Below, one piece after another: positions 6,489 to 6,964 of a DNA stretch of 6,964 nt. This stretch comes from Actinomycetes bacterium (GTDB lineage: Bacteria > Actinomycetota > Actinomycetes > Actinomycetales > Microbacteriaceae): the NCBI GenBank assembly GCA_023457615.1, contig JAEWKY010000249.1, positions 1 to 6,964 on the forward strand, read 5' to 3'. Below the pieces are notes generated by a model that saw nothing but the letters and a program-made list of their open reading frames with translations, was not told where the DNA came from and searched no databases. The translations under genes and the position numbers were made by a program. Numbering within the stretch: the stretch's first letter is position 1; every line of letters starts with the position of its first letter.

Positions 6489-6494
6489 AGTCTA
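6489..6494 (-). promoter_or_regulatory. Possible -10 element for the ileS operon
   Basis: The minus strand reads TAGACT, four of six matches to TATAAT including the key first T, second A and last T. A start about seven bases on, near 6482, would begin the transcript just ahead of Stem I. No good -35 is seen at the usual spacing. The first three bases are the stop codon of the upstream gene. Supported mainly by position. Confidence 0.35.
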
Positions 6495-6964
6495 CCGGCC
6501 GCCCGGGCGTGCGCGCTCCGCGTAGGCGGTGAGCAGCCCGGCGGCCGCCTCGGCGTCGTCGACCGTCACGACGAGCGCCCGTCCGGAGCGGCGACGCACC
6601 TCGAGGGCCTCGCCGGACCGCGTCACGATCCCCGTGCGGCGACCCCGTCCGAGGCGGATGCCCCAGCCGCCGAAGTCGCCGAGCGGAGCGACGTCGACCA
6701 CGCCGGCCTCCGCGACGTCCTCGAGGCGGATGCGCCAGGCCGGAAGGCCCAGCACGGCGCGCACGCCGAGGCCGCGGGCATCCACGCGCACCGTGAAGCC
6801 CCCGAAGGCGAACAGCACCACCCCGAGCGCGGCGGGAACGAGCAGCACGGGCCACGCGGTGCCGCCCGTCTGCACGATGGCGACGGTCGTGATCGCGAGC
6901 ACGACGAACAGCCCCGCGGCGAGGGCGAGCAGGGCGCCTCGGCGCATCCGGGCCGTGCCGACCC
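6492..6964 (-). CDS. Membrane protein C-terminal part, resembling DUF1648-type proteins; 5' end cut by the window edge
   Basis: The frame ends at TAG (6494-6492) and stays open to the right edge. An ATG at 6947 would give 151 residues, but it has no Shine-Dalgarno sequence, and coding-like residues (VGTAR) continue upstream, so the real start is probably off-window. Counting from that ATG, two hydrophobic helices lie near residues 4-26 and 32-50. A soluble, probably cytosolic, PH-like beta-rich segment follows, with FTVRVDARGLGVRAVLGLP at 51-69, RIRLEDVAEAGVVDV at 72-86, DFGGWGIRLG at 91-100 and GIVTRSGEALEVRR at 106-119. This pattern resembles the C-terminal end of actinobacterial DUF1648-containing membrane proteins; the DUF1648 part itself would lie outside the window. 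Function is unknown. It is on the same strand as ileS but separated by the 212-base T-box leader, so it probably belongs to another transcript. Confidence 0.75.
   Translation of the reverse strand, partial: VGTARMRRGALLALAAGLFVVLAITTVAIVQTGGTAWPVLLVPAALGVVLFAFGGFTVRVDARGLGVRAVLGLPAWRIRLEDVAEAGVVDVAPLGDFGGWGIRLGRGRRTGIVTRSGEALEVRRRSGRALVVTVDDAEAAAGLLTAYAERARPGGR

Overview
The window is very GC-rich, with dense genes, four-base start/stop overlaps and long spurious open frames on the opposite strands of its real genes. Gene content and protein style point to a high-GC Actinomycetota, probably family Microbacteriaceae. That assignment is inferred from protein resemblance and gene order, not computed. 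No mobile element, CRISPR array, tRNA or rRNA gene was seen.

Layout. Positions 1-857 (+) hold the 3' part of a gene for a protein with a VSR/DUF559-type endonuclease-like domain; its start lies left of the window. Positions 858-906 are a perfect 20-bp inverted repeat between two convergent genes. Everything from 916 to 6279 is a tightly packed minus-strand operon, in transcription order ileS (isoleucyl-tRNA synthetase, eukaryote-like type 2), folC (folylpolyglutamate/dihydrofolate synthase), a four-helix DUF4233 membrane protein gene, and ndk (nucleoside diphosphate kinase). All three internal junctions overlap (ATGA, GTGA, TGATG), so translational coupling is likely. Positions 6280-6491 are a leader without a gene. 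The window ends with the 3' part of another minus-strand gene (6492 to the right edge), for a membrane protein whose cytosolic end resembles those of actinobacterial DUF1648-type proteins.

The most informative non-coding element is the ileS leader. It is a T-box riboswitch of the actinobacterial translational type: an ultrashort Stem I carrying an AUC (Ile) specifier in its terminal loop, a Stem III hairpin, the T-box bulge UGGUACC, and an 11-bp hairpin that buries the ileS ribosome binding site. One CCUCG segment can pair either with the T-box 5' strand (site open) or with the Shine-Dalgarno region (site closed), so the two states exclude each other. Uncharged tRNA-Ile should favour the open state. 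Because the downstream genes overlap one another, this control may extend beyond ileS to folate metabolism and nucleotide supply.

The T-box is a known regulator class and the operon genes are housekeeping genes. I found no convincing evidence of an entirely new system. The less ordinary points are the coupling of a tRNA-sensing switch to a four-gene operon, the uncharacterised membrane protein held between folC and ndk, and the long perfect palindrome at the operon's end.
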